From: DATLZU01 sp051293835
GTDB lineage: Bacteria > Nitrospirota > Nitrospiria > Nitrospirales > Nitrospiraceae
Direction of reading: 5' to 3'
Assembly (NCBI GenBank): GCA_051293835.1
Contig: JBPKMA010000001.1
Location: 1 to 64,000 of the forward strand
DNA: 64,000 bases
Shown here: positions 9,050 to 17,553 of the stretch, piece by piece
Layout: each line of letters starts with the position of its first letter
How positions within the stretch are numbered: position 1 is the stretch's first letter
The notes under the pieces: model-generated
Database searches by the model: none
What the model saw: only the letters and a program-made list of their open reading frames with translations
What the model was told of the DNA's origin: nothing
Made by a program: the position numbers and the translations under genes

Positions 9050-9844
9050 ATGAAGAAGGGTGTATGGACAGTAGTCTATGGTGTGGCGTTCGCGGGCTTT
9101 TTGGCCGCGCCCCTCACCGCGTTTGCCGGAGGGGTGATTACCGGCAAGGTGACATACAATGGGAAGCCCGAAGAGAAAGAATTTCTTTTTTCCAAATTTC
9201 CCAATCCAAAATTCTGCCCGAAGATCGGTACGGAGGGAAAGAAACCGGATTTGGTCAAAGGCGATAAACGCTTCCTGAAGACCATCGAAGTGGCGAAAGA
9301 CGGCGGGTTGAAGGCCGCGGTCGTGGCTGTCGAGGATATTGAGGACAAGGCCTTCATGGACGGCTACAAGGGTACGGACGTGGTGGCTGAGTTCTGCGAA
9401 TTCCTGCCCTATACTGGCGTGGTGGTCAAACAGAAGAATTTCCGCGTCGAGAACCATGACGCGGACCCTGATGATCCGAAATCGGTGAAAGGTGTCCTGC
9501 ACAACCCGCACTCTTTTGAGGTGCTCGGTTCAAGCTCGACCACGGTATTCAACATCGGTCTGGCCGAAAAGGGTTCCAAACTCGACAAGCCCGTGGTGTT
9601 GCGGAAGAAAGGGGCCATATTCCGTTTGCAATGCGACCAGCACGAGTTCATGCAGTCTTTCTTTCTCCCGGTCACTAATCCGTATTACGCAGTGGTGAAT
9701 GACGACGGGACGTTCGAGATCAAGGATGTGCCTGCGGGCAAGCACAAGCTGGTCGCCTGGCATCCCTTTGCGGGAAAAGTTGAGATCGACGTCGATGTGC
9801 CGGAAGGCGGGAAGGCCGAGGTCAAGGCCGAGATAAAGAAATAA
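9050..9844 (+). CDS. exported cupredoxin-like / carboxypeptidase-regulatory-like protein, copy 3
   Basis: 264 aa. AAGGAGG eight bases before ATG 9050 fixes the start; an upstream GTG in the same frame is rejected because it lies before this site. Signal peptide to about residue 24 (ends FAGG). The core contains LHNPHSFEVLGSS and CDQHEFM (Cys195, His198, Met201), the same Cys-X2-His-X2-Met spacing as in the two paralogues at 5.4-7.3 kb, and the regulatory-like ending GTFEIKDVPAGKHKLVAWHP. It is shorter and more divergent than the tandem pair and is lysine rich. It has its own promoter candidate and terminator. Probable periplasmic copper protein. Confidence 0.75.
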   Translation: MKKGVWTVVYGVAFAGFLAAPLTAFAGGVITGKVTYNGKPEEKEFLFSKFPNPKFCPKIGTEGKKPDLVKGDKRFLKTIEVAKDGGLKAAVVAVEDIEDKAFMDGYKGTDVVAEFCEFLPYTGVVVKQKNFRVENHDADPDDPKSVKGVLHNPHSFEVLGSSSTTVFNIGLAEKGSKLDKPVVLRKKGAIFRLQCDQHEFMQSFFLPVTNPYYAVVNDDGTFEIKDVPAGKHKLVAWHPFAGKVEIDVDVPEGGKAEVKAEIKK

Positions 9845-9875
9845 GCGCCTCGCCGCCACGCGATGACTCCCGCAC

Positions 9876-9914
9876 AAGGGCAGCGGTCCGAGTAGACCGC
9901 TGCCCTTTGTTTTT
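9876..9914 (+). terminator. intrinsic terminator
   Basis: Perfect 13-bp stem (9876-9888 with 9895-9907) with a 6-base loop, followed by TGTTTTT. It closes the gene ending at 9844. Confidence 0.9.
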
Positions 9915-10017
9915 GGATCCTGCCAGGCTCTCCGCTTCTTGCCTTTGCTTTTCTTGGACGGGTAACATAAAAACCTTCCGGCATTCCTTCGAGCTTTTCC
10001 GATTGGGAGGGTTGAGT

Positions 10018-11001
10018 GTGTCGCGGGAATTGTCCCTCGCCGAAATTTTCCAACTCGGATACTATTGGGAAACCAAGATCCTGCTTACAGCCGTCAAACT
10101 GGAAGTGTTTTCCGAATTGGAGGGACGAGCGAAGAGCGCAGATGAAATCGCGGAGCGGATTGGAGCGGACAGGCGGGCCCTGACGTTGCTGTTGAATGCC
10201 TTGGTCGCCATGCGTGTCTTGACAAAGGAGGGAGACCGGTTTGCCAATACGGAGACTGCGCGGCGTTATTTGGTCAGACGTGCACCGCAGTATGTCGGTC
10301 ATCTTTTGTTGTTGCATGATGCTGAATGGAACAACTGGGGGAAATTGGAAGAAGTAGTCCGAACCGGGCGATCGCCGGTCAGCCGGCATGTGTTCGAAAC
10401 GAATCCTGAGTTGGGCAGCAATGTTCTCTCCGTCTTGCACCGGATCGGACAACAGAGCGGACCGGAGTTGGCCAAACGACTCAAACTGGATGGCGCGCGC
10501 ACGTTGCTTGACCTCGGCGGCGGAGCCGGAACCAATGCCATCGCCTTTTGCCAGACCTATCCGGGCCTGACCGCGACGGTTTTCGATCTGCCGGCAACGC
10601 TCCGCCTGACCGAACGCATGATCAAAGAAGCCGGGTTGGAGAATCGCATCAAGCTGTTGCCAGGAGATTTCAACCGCGATCCGTTGGGTGGCTCCTACGA
10701 CACCGTGTTGATGTCCGATATCCTCCATTACCAAGATGCTTCCACGAATGCGGCACTGGTGAAAAAGGTGTTCGCGCATCTACTGCCCGGGGGGAGGTTG
10801 ATTGTGAAAGACCGATTTCTCGATCTGTCCGGCACCAGCCCGGCCTGGACGACTGCGTTTGCCGTGCACATTCTCGTGAATACGGAGCGAGGGGCCTGTT
10901 ACACGACTGCGGATGCACTCAAATGGATGACGGAGGCCGGTTTTGAATCGGTCCGTGAGCTGGAACCGATGGCGGTGGTGGAAGGAGTGAAACAAGGATG
11001 A
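10018..11001 (+). CDS. SAM-dependent O-methyltransferase-like protein
   Basis: 327 aa from GTG 10018, which has GGGAGG seven bases upstream; the longer frame back to TTG 9907 would start inside a terminator and is rejected. The N-terminal winged-helix dimerisation domain (residues about 5-90: LLTAVKLEVF, ADRRALTLLLNALVAMRVL) and the methyltransferase domain with motif I LLDLGGGAGTNAI near residue 163 match the acetylserotonin/hydroxyindole O-methyltransferase family (Methyltransf_2). The family methylates small hydroxylated molecules; the substrate here is unknown. The C-terminal MMTEAGF-like region is the usual family ending (WMTEAGFESVRE). Confidence 0.8.
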   Translation: MSRELSLAEIFQLGYYWETKILLTAVKLEVFSELEGRAKSADEIAERIGADRRALTLLLNALVAMRVLTKEGDRFANTETARRYLVRRAPQYVGHLLLLHDAEWNNWGKLEEVVRTGRSPVSRHVFETNPELGSNVLSVLHRIGQQSGPELAKRLKLDGARTLLDLGGGAGTNAIAFCQTYPGLTATVFDLPATLRLTERMIKEAGLENRIKLLPGDFNRDPLGGSYDTVLMSDILHYQDASTNAALVKKVFAHLLPGGRLIVKDRFLDLSGTSPAWTTAFAVHILVNTERGACYTTADALKWMTEAGFESVRELEPMAVVEGVKQG

Positions 11002-11079
11002 AGCGTGGTCTGGTATTTGACGAAATCGATGAGAACTTGACGGAATCGCGACGTTAACAAAGCGTCCTAAAGTGTACTT

Positions 11080-11796
11080 ATGACCGACTGGCTGAAGCAA
11101 CCCGGTTTCTTCGGAACCCACGCCACACTTGGAGCGGATCTGAGCCAATTGATGGCGACATTGTTTACGGGACTCTTTCTGGTCGGCTGGTTTCAAGCCC
11201 GGCGTGGGCAAGGTCACGCGCATCATTGGTTAATGCTAGGCGGCATGGTTGCCATGCTTGCTTTTTTCACGAGCTATTATCTGTTCCGGCAATTGGGCGT
11301 GTTGGCGGTCGAGGGCAAAGAAGGGTTTGGCGGGCCTCAAGAGCTCTACGACTATGTCTTCATTCCTCTGCTCACCGTGCACATCATTCTCGTCATTATC
11401 GGGCTTGTCATGGCGATCTATATGATCGTGCTCGGATTCCGTACCCAAGCCATCGTTCAGGGCAGGCGGCTGCTTAAGGATGCCCGCTTGCAAACTTCTG
11501 GGAAAAAGATTGGGATGATTTTGGGCGGTCTCACCGGACTGGCCGTTGTGCTGTTCCTGTTCCGCGCCGCGACCGCCGGGTTCTCGATGCGCAAGCTGGA
11601 AGTGTATCTCGGATTCGTAGCCCTTGTCGGTCTTGTACTGGGGATCGAGGCGGCGATCCAGCGCATCTGGCCGAACGGTGCCGATCGACATCGTGCCTTG
11701 GGCCGCTTCACGATGATCATTTACTGTATCTTGTTTGTGACCGGCAGCACGACCTACACGATGCTCTATATCTTGTTTCCCGGGAAAATCGGATGA
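11080..11796 (+). CDS. DUF420-family integral membrane protein
   Basis: 238 aa with about six predicted membrane helices. Histidines sit at helix ends (GTHATLGADLSQ, HAHHWLML, LLTVHIILVIIG), and FTSYYLFR lies in the second helix; this pattern is typical of DUF420 proteins, which are often found near cytochrome oxidases. No strong ribosome site precedes ATG 11080. The C-terminal helix ends TMLYILFPGKIG. Haem binding has been suggested for such families, but nothing here proves it. Located upstream of a bd-like oxidase gene. Confidence 0.65.
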   Translation: MTDWLKQPGFFGTHATLGADLSQLMATLFTGLFLVGWFQARRGQGHAHHWLMLGGMVAMLAFFTSYYLFRQLGVLAVEGKEGFGGPQELYDYVFIPLLTVHIILVIIGLVMAIYMIVLGFRTQAIVQGRRLLKDARLQTSGKKIGMILGGLTGLAVVLFLFRAATAGFSMRKLEVYLGFVALVGLVLGIEAAIQRIWPNGADRHRALGRFTMIIYCILFVTGSTTYTMLYILFPGKIG

Positions 11797-11813
11797 CGGC
11801 GAAGTAGTGAACG

Positions 11814-12374
11814 ATGAAAGGGAACGACATAACGCTTCCGTTTATCGACCAGCGCTCTGCGTTCAGCGTTGCATTTCTGGTCTGCGGTTGTGGGAGACGG
11901 ATGCATACGGAGGGCATCGAAGAGCATATCGATGCAGCCGGGAGCGAGCACTGGTTTGTGCGGTCGGCATGCTGCGGCTGCGGGTTCCGTGTGGGGATCG
12001 ACCTCCCCGCCGATCGTGCTGTCGCTTTTGTCGACCGATTCATGTGGACCGATGACGCGCGGCATCGTCTGGATCGGATGCCACCCTATCTGGCGCCGTT
12101 GGTGAAGGAAGCGGTCGAGTCTTACGCCAAAGTCCGCAATCATCGCGTCGTCACCTATGAGCTGATCGCCCGAGCTCAGCAGGGAGAGTCTGTTTCCTGG
12201 GATCCTGAGGCGGAACGGCGTTTGCGCAATGTGCCGACGCCCGTGCGCGCAATGGCTCGTGTCGAATTGGAGCGGACGGCAATGGAACGGGGACTGTCCC
12301 GAGTCACAGTCGATCTCATGGAGGAAGTCAAGGCCAAGTATTTCGGTCTCAGCAACGTAAGGCGTGGAACGTGA
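11814..12374 (+). CDS. PCP_red-domain protein with N-terminal cysteine motifs
   Basis: 186 aa. The C-terminal 50 residues (WDPEAERRLRNVPTPVRAM, then LERTAMERGLSRVTVDLMEE) match the PCP_red domain first described at the end of the light-independent protochlorophyllide reductase subunit and common as a stand-alone domain in non-phototrophs. The N-terminal half has CGCG near residue 24 and CCGCGF near residue 53, which could form a metal site. Follows the DUF420 gene by 17 bases and overlaps or abuts the next membrane-protein gene, so one operon is likely. Function unknown. Confidence 0.7.
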   Translation: MKGNDITLPFIDQRSAFSVAFLVCGCGRRMHTEGIEEHIDAAGSEHWFVRSACCGCGFRVGIDLPADRAVAFVDRFMWTDDARHRLDRMPPYLAPLVKEAVESYAKVRNHRVVTYELIARAQQGESVSWDPEAERRLRNVPTPVRAMARVELERTAMERGLSRVTVDLMEEVKAKYFGLSNVRRGT

Positions 12375-12419
12375 AGCCTATCCGATCCGGTAATTCAGAC
12401 GTGTCAGGTACAATGCTTC

Positions 12420-13514
12420 ATGAATCATGGTGGTCGTATGCTGCACCGGCTGGCACTGAGGGTTCTTCCCAGTTTGACTCTGACCGTCACTGCGGACGAA
12501 GTTCGGAAACAAAAACGGCAAACAATGTTGTTTTCGGGACTTGCGGCGTTCGGCGTCTATCGGGCATTAAAACCCGTGGTCCCGCTGGACCATCCTTTGG
12601 TGATGCTCGGCGTCAGCGGATTCATCTCCACGGTGACTGCGGGCTGGGCATACCGGGTCGGGAGAGGGGAGGTTGCAACCCGAGCTTGGCGGGGAAATGG
12701 CGTAAGAGGGGTGACCTGGCTGCTCGGCTGGGTCGGGTTTGTGTATGGTGTTCAGCTTTCTCTTCTGGTCTTGGCCCTCCTGCGCATAGTGGTCGGTTAT
12801 GATTTCTTCGTCCATCCTGATGGGCCTGCCATGATGGCGATTGTCATTGCCTCTACTTCCGTGGCCCGTGACGCCTTTGAGATCGGATATGTTCGCCGTC
12901 TGGAACAGAATGGAAAATCCTTTCCCACATTCCCTGATGGAACGCACCTCCGAACACTCATCCGAGTCAACGCGGAACGGGTCGGTTGGTGGACGGTTGT
13001 TGGCGCGTTTGCCTGTACCGTGCTTGCACTTGCCGGCGCGGGCATCGTCGATACAGAGCGGACGCTACTCTGGCAGTTGATTCTGGTCACAGCCGGCGCT
13101 GGGTCGCTGGCCGTCGTTGCCTACTTCGGGGGGCGACAGCGGCCTGGCGGGTGGTTGCAATCTCTCAGCGAGACAGCATGGAGCGAGTTGTTCAAGTTTT
13201 GGTGGTGGCCAGGGTTGACTTTCGCGGCGACGTATTATCTCGCAGTGATCGGGGTCGTGATCTATCTCTTGCGCTTGGACACGATCGGCCGGCCGACTCT
13301 GGGCCTAATGGCTGGCGGAGTGGGTGGTCTGATGAGTCTGTACGGGTATTACCTTGGTTACCGTCGATCGGTCGAGGATCGTTTGGCTCAGACCGTTCCC
13401 GCATCGCTCTTGCGCTGTCCGTTCGTCACGGGCATTTTGTCCAGGTCGTCGCGAGAACTTGGGTCGGCCGATCTGGTATCCAGTGAGTCGACAGGAAAAC
13501 CGTCGAGATTGTAG
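12420..13514 (+). CDS. polytopic membrane protein of unknown function
   Basis: 364 aa, about seven or eight hydrophobic segments (for example residues 60-85, 110-135, 150-165, 210-230, 240-255, 290-310). I do not recognise the family. An ATG at 12438 preceded by GGTGG is an equally good start and would remove six residues. It lies 45 bases after the PCP_red gene and five bases before the bd-like oxidase, so it is probably co-transcribed with both and may be an accessory of the oxidase. No cofactor motif is evident. Confidence 0.65.
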   Translation: MNHGGRMLHRLALRVLPSLTLTVTADEVRKQKRQTMLFSGLAAFGVYRALKPVVPLDHPLVMLGVSGFISTVTAGWAYRVGRGEVATRAWRGNGVRGVTWLLGWVGFVYGVQLSLLVLALLRIVVGYDFFVHPDGPAMMAIVIASTSVARDAFEIGYVRRLEQNGKSFPTFPDGTHLRTLIRVNAERVGWWTVVGAFACTVLALAGAGIVDTERTLLWQLILVTAGAGSLAVVAYFGGRQRPGGWLQSLSETAWSELFKFWWWPGLTFAATYYLAVIGVVIYLLRLDTIGRPTLGLMAGGVGGLMSLYGYYLGYRRSVEDRLAQTVPASLLRCPFVTGILSRSSRELGSADLVSSESTGKPSRL

Positions 13515-13519
13515 GCGTC

Positions 13520-15394
13520 ATGCACGGGAACTATAGAAAACAAGCGGCAGGGATCTTGCTCGGCTGTGTTTTGCTGTTCGGACCAACCTGGGTTTCGGGT
13601 TCCGAGATCGAGCGGGACTCAGGTACGCTTCACGTATCCAAAGACATTTATTATAAGACCGCGGGCACGCCGGTGGGTCCCCCTGTCCCCTCTCCGAATG
13701 AAACGGTCTATCCTCGGTATGGGTCGCTGGACAGCAGGATCCTCATTTGGTTTGTAACGCAGCAGCACACCTATTTTGGCGGCTTTGTGCTGGCCCTCCC
13801 GATCTTCTGCGTACTTCTGGAGTTCCTGGGCTTGGTGTCGCGCAATCGGGTGTATGCGGCTCGGTATGAAGGACTCGCGCGGGATTTGTTGAAAGTCGCT
13901 CTGCTCGCCCTCTCCATTACTGCAGTCGTTGGCAGCGTGATGCTTTGGCTGTTCATTGCGCTCTATCCGAGCTTCATGCGGTACATGGGTGGGACGTTCA
14001 AGGCCATGATGCCGGTGTACGCGCTCGTCTTCGTGGGCGAATCGCTGTTGCTGATCATCTATTACTACAGTTGGGATCGTTTAGTCTCTCCCGCTGCGAA
14101 ATGGGGCCATGCCGCGATCGGGGTGGTAACCAACGCCTTTGGTACCGCCTTGTTATTGCTGGCCAATGCCTGGGCGGCCTTTATGATGGCGCCGGCCGGC
14201 GTGGATGCTGACGGCCGGTATCTCGGGAATGTCTGGCATCTGCTCCACTCGGCGCTGTGGAACCCACTCAATGTGCACCGGTTTCTCGCGGATATCATGT
14301 CCGGCGGGGCGGTTGTGCTGGCTTATGCCTGCTTCCGCTTTTTCACCAGTAAGAGTGACGAAGAACGTGCGTACTATGACTGGGTGGGCTACGTATTTTT
14401 GTTCGTGACAGTCTGCGCGCTCTTGCCGATGCCGTTTGCGGGCTACTGGCTGATGCGCGCGGTTTACGCGTTCCGGCAAAGCATGGGCATGACGATGATG
14501 GGTGGGTTGCTGACGTGGCTGTTTGTCGTGCAAGCGCTGCTGATTGGCGCGTTGTTTCTCGGGATCAATTACTATCTCTGGCAAAGCATGGGAAGAATCC
14601 GCGGCGGGGAGCGGTATCAGCCGTATTTCCAATACTTGGTCTGGGCTCTCATGGGTTGCCTCTTCGTGTGGTTGACACCGCATACCGTGATGATGACGGG
14701 CAGCGAACTCAAAGCGATGGGTGGGGCACAGCATCCGGTCATCGGGAATTACGGCGTCATGTCGGCAAAAAACGGCGCCGTCAACGTCATGATCTGTCTC
14801 ACTGTCCTCAGCTACATTTTTTATCGGCGGGCGAACCGGACGATGACCATTTCGTGGATCCGAACCGGTAACGGCGTGCTGGCTGTGCTGTTCACTGTCG
14901 GAATCCTTAATATTCTGTGGCTGTCCGTCTACGGGTTTTATCTGCCGGCGAACATCCGAGTCGGGTTGTCTTGGCCGCAGGCGTTTACGACGTTGACGGT
15001 CCTTGTCGGCGGTGTGGCCCTCAACCAGGCCATGCTGCGCGGAGCCAAGGTTCATGGTCCGATCGAATGGGGTAAAATATCCTTTCGCGGAATGCTCGGC
15101 CTGTTCGGCCTAGCTGTGGCGTTTTCCTGGGTGATGGGACTGATGGGATACATTCGGTCTTCCGGGCGCCTTTCGTGGCATGTGAATGAACTGATGGCGG
15201 ATCTATCGCCCTGGGCCTTCACGCCTCCGTTGAGCTTTGCGGCAAAGATGGTCACGCTCAATATGGTGGTATTCTGGGTAGCCGTGCTGGGCCTTTTTGG
15301 GGTGTGCCAACGGAATCGACAGACGGCGATGAGTGTGGAATTGGATGCCGAAAGAGAAGCTGGGTTTCTGCCCTCGGCCTCCCGTGAAGCTTGA
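13520..15394 (+). CDS. cytochrome bd-like oxidase protein, copy 1
   Basis: 624 aa; begins with a signal-like segment (residues 8-28) and then a CydA-like polytopic region. The motif WFVTQQHTYFGGFVLALP (about residues 76-93) places a His where CydA has its first helix haem ligand, and further conserved His-containing helices follow (LLHSALWNPLNVHRFL, LTPHTVMMTGSELKAMGG). It is longer than standard CydA (about 450-520 aa), has more helices, and lacks an adjacent cydB, as described for the bd-like oxidases of Nitrospira. Closely related to 19191-21131. It follows a membrane-protein gene by five bases. Whether it reduces oxygen is not shown by sequence. Confidence 0.8.
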   Translation: MHGNYRKQAAGILLGCVLLFGPTWVSGSEIERDSGTLHVSKDIYYKTAGTPVGPPVPSPNETVYPRYGSLDSRILIWFVTQQHTYFGGFVLALPIFCVLLEFLGLVSRNRVYAARYEGLARDLLKVALLALSITAVVGSVMLWLFIALYPSFMRYMGGTFKAMMPVYALVFVGESLLLIIYYYSWDRLVSPAAKWGHAAIGVVTNAFGTALLLLANAWAAFMMAPAGVDADGRYLGNVWHLLHSALWNPLNVHRFLADIMSGGAVVLAYACFRFFTSKSDEERAYYDWVGYVFLFVTVCALLPMPFAGYWLMRAVYAFRQSMGMTMMGGLLTWLFVVQALLIGALFLGINYYLWQSMGRIRGGERYQPYFQYLVWALMGCLFVWLTPHTVMMTGSELKAMGGAQHPVIGNYGVMSAKNGAVNVMICLTVLSYIFYRRANRTMTISWIRTGNGVLAVLFTVGILNILWLSVYGFYLPANIRVGLSWPQAFTTLTVLVGGVALNQAMLRGAKVHGPIEWGKISFRGMLGLFGLAVAFSWVMGLMGYIRSSGRLSWHVNELMADLSPWAFTPPLSFAAKMVTLNMVVFWVAVLGLFGVCQRNRQTAMSVELDAEREAGFLPSASREA

Positions 15395-15419
15395 AAACAG
15401 CGGAGTGGTTGGGTTCGGT

Positions 15420-16073
15420 ATGCGGACTGCCAAGGCTATTGGGTCGCTCGTATTGGGGGCAATGGGCGTTTGGGGCGCGGTAGCGCTGCCTTCATCGGCT
15501 CAAGCTCCTTCACAGATTATGTTGGAGGATTTTCAGGCCAAGGAAGCTGATGGGTTTCCGGCGCAGTGGGAGCATGAGAGTCAGCGCAGTCGGTCCAAGG
15601 GGCGAGCGGCGTACAAGGTTCAGACCGATGCCGGCATCAATTATCTGGCGGTGAGAGATGCCGGCCAACGCATAAAAAAGAAAAACATCGATTGGGATCC
15701 CAAAGCTTATCCGATCCTTGTTTGGAAATGGCGTCTGCACAAGGCCCCTAATGGGGTAGAACCAATCGTAGCAGTGTACGCTTCGTTGGACACCGACCTG
15801 CTTTTTATCCCGGTCTTTACGAAATATGTGTGGAGCTACAGCAAGGCAGAAGGGACATTGACCGAGGGTGGGATGTTCAGCGGGTCGGAGATCGTCGTGC
15901 AAAGCGGGACGAGCGCCGTCGGCCAATGGGTTGAAGAACGAGTCAATGTGTACGAGGACTTCAAACGTATTCATGGTCATGAGCCAGCCAACAAGGCCTG
16001 GGGCATTTCGATTTTCGCCGGTCCCGGTGTGGATGTAGACATCGGTCCGATAGCCGCAATGACAGCTCGGTAG
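15420..16073 (+). CDS. exported DUF3047-family protein
   Basis: 217 aa from ATG 15420 with a signal peptide ending in SSAQA. The mature part (LEDFQAKEADGFPAQWE, YPILVWKWRLHKAPNG, GVDVDIGPI) matches DUF3047, a periplasmic family of unknown function that folds as a beta-sandwich. The frame extends back to GTG 15333 inside the oxidase gene, but the signal peptide supports the later start; GTG 15405 is also possible. It follows the bd-like oxidase by 25 bases, so co-expression is likely. Confidence 0.7.
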   Translation: MRTAKAIGSLVLGAMGVWGAVALPSSAQAPSQIMLEDFQAKEADGFPAQWEHESQRSRSKGRAAYKVQTDAGINYLAVRDAGQRIKKKNIDWDPKAYPILVWKWRLHKAPNGVEPIVAVYASLDTDLLFIPVFTKYVWSYSKAEGTLTEGGMFSGSEIVVQSGTSAVGQWVEERVNVYEDFKRIHGHEPANKAWGISIFAGPGVDVDIGPIAAMTAR

Positions 16074-16111
16074 GGAGAAGCACAGGGAAGGGCGCAGCCT
16101 GGTTGAGTCAG

Positions 16112-16492
16112 ATGAGTCACTCCTCAGGAGCGAGTCAGTTTCCAGCTAAAAAGATCTTCGACATGGCGTTCGGCGCTCTCGTTATGGGAACGGTGGGGGT
16201 CATGATCGGGATGATTATGGGAGGGGCCTCGGCACCGGTGGCTACTGGGGTCGGTTTGGTCCTTGGCGCCGTGGTGGGATTTCTCGGAGGCCGGCGGTTC
16301 CTGTCAAGTATTCTGCTTGGAACGGTGTTAGGTGGTGGAATCGCTTGGCTTCTAGCCGGCGCGGAGAAGATCTCGGTTGGAGCTGGTGCAGGGGCTGCGA
16401 TGGGAGGTTTCCTGGGAGTTCAGGCGTCAATGCTGCTTGACCTGCGTGCGGCCCGTAAGCAGGCGTCGAAACCAGTAGATCCGCCGGCATGA
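16112..16492 (+). CDS. small glycine-rich membrane protein
   Basis: 126 aa with three or four hydrophobic segments rich in Gly, Ala and Val (GALVMGTVGVMIGMIMGG, GVGLVLGAVVGFLGG, SILLGTVLGGGIAWLLAG), resembling small glycine-zipper membrane proteins. No functional motif seen. A TTG at 16103 in the same frame would add three residues. Directly after the DUF3047 gene. Unknown function. Confidence 0.6.
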   Translation: MSHSSGASQFPAKKIFDMAFGALVMGTVGVMIGMIMGGASAPVATGVGLVLGAVVGFLGGRRFLSSILLGTVLGGGIAWLLAGAEKISVGAGAGAAMGGFLGVQASMLLDLRAARKQASKPVDPPA

Positions 16493-16587
16493 AGATCGAA
16501 AATCACTAGGGGAGGTTGATCCTATCATTCCTTCTGGGCTCCTTCTCTTTAGAGGTTCATTAGAGGCTGAATTGACTATGGAGAGCC

Positions 16588-17496
16588 ATGGAAAATAGGG
16601 CGGTCCTGATCGGCTCCATTGTGTTTGTGTTCGCCTCGTTCATCCTGATGATCGTTGGATTGGTGTACGAGTCGTACAAGTCCAAACGAATGAGAGAACT
16701 GGCGGCCACGATCAAGATGGAGAGTCGCCAAGCTACGGCCGTCGCGAAGCAAGATTATTCGATGTACAAGATCATTGTGGGGGATGATGGCCGTGAAATG
16801 GTTCAGGTCCCTGAAGGACCGTTCAGAATGGGAAGTGCCGAAGGCGATCCTGACGAGGCGCCCGAGCATCAGGTCTATTTGGGAACGTATTATATCGATC
16901 TAAAAGAAGTGACGCAGGCCGAATATGAGCGATTCATAAAGATGACCAAACGCGGGAAACCGTTCATCCCCGTGTTCGAAGATGATATTGCGAAGATCAA
17001 AAAGCCGGAATTGCCTGCCATCGGAATGTCATGGAACGATGCGGTGGCTTATTGCAAGTGGGCCGGCAAACGGCTACCGACCGAAGCTGAGTGGGAAAAG
17101 GCTGCGCGCGGGGAGGGGCGTCGTCGATATCCTTGGGGTGACGACTTCGGCGTTGGTCATGCGAATGTCGATGGTGAAGAAGATGGGTTTAAGTATCTTG
17201 CACCTCCCGGTTCGTTCGAGAGCGGCCGTAGTCCTTACGGTGTATATGACATGGCCGGGAACGTCGCTGAATGGGTAGCCGATAATTACGACGAACACTA
17301 TTATCAAAAAACCCCTTACCGCGATCCTAAGGGTCCCGAAGAAGGAGAATATAAGGTGATCCGAGGAGGGTCTTGGCGAGAAACACCGCAGGGAGCTAGG
17401 GTTTCCAAGCGGTTCCAGGCAAGAATGTGGCGAACGGACAGCACCATCGGTTTTCGCTGTGCGAAAGATGGGAGTGAAGCCGCCAGCGCTTCATAG
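16588..17496 (+). CDS. membrane-anchored FGE-sulfatase-domain protein, copy 1
   Basis: 302 aa. A single N-terminal membrane helix (residues 5-26) is followed by an FGE-sulfatase (SUMF1/EgtB-like) domain: MVQVPEGPFRMGS, RLPTEAEWEKAARG, YGVYDMAGNVAEW, and a GFRCAKD ending. In true formylglycine-generating enzymes two cysteines precede the GFRC motif; here the equivalent stretch (RVSKRFQARMWRTDSTIGF) has none, so sulfatase activation is unlikely. Such cysteine-less homologues are frequent in Nitrospira and other respiratory gene neighbourhoods, where their role is unknown. A GGAG element precedes the ATG. Followed after 57 bases by a paralogue. Confidence 0.8.
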   Translation: MENRAVLIGSIVFVFASFILMIVGLVYESYKSKRMRELAATIKMESRQATAVAKQDYSMYKIIVGDDGREMVQVPEGPFRMGSAEGDPDEAPEHQVYLGTYYIDLKEVTQAEYERFIKMTKRGKPFIPVFEDDIAKIKKPELPAIGMSWNDAVAYCKWAGKRLPTEAEWEKAARGEGRRRYPWGDDFGVGHANVDGEEDGFKYLAPPGSFESGRSPYGVYDMAGNVAEWVADNYDEHYYQKTPYRDPKGPEEGEYKVIRGGSWRETPQGARVSKRFQARMWRTDSTIGFRCAKDGSEAASAS

Positions 17497-17553
17497 CAAA
17501 CACAACCTTCCCGTTAAGTCTGAAAACACCTTCCTGCACTGACGGTATCGCCC

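Noticed and set aside
10998..11057. A 19-codon frame overlapping the methyltransferase stop (ATGA overlap)
   Set aside because: Too short, no membrane or other motif, and the overlap alone is weak evidence; likely chance.
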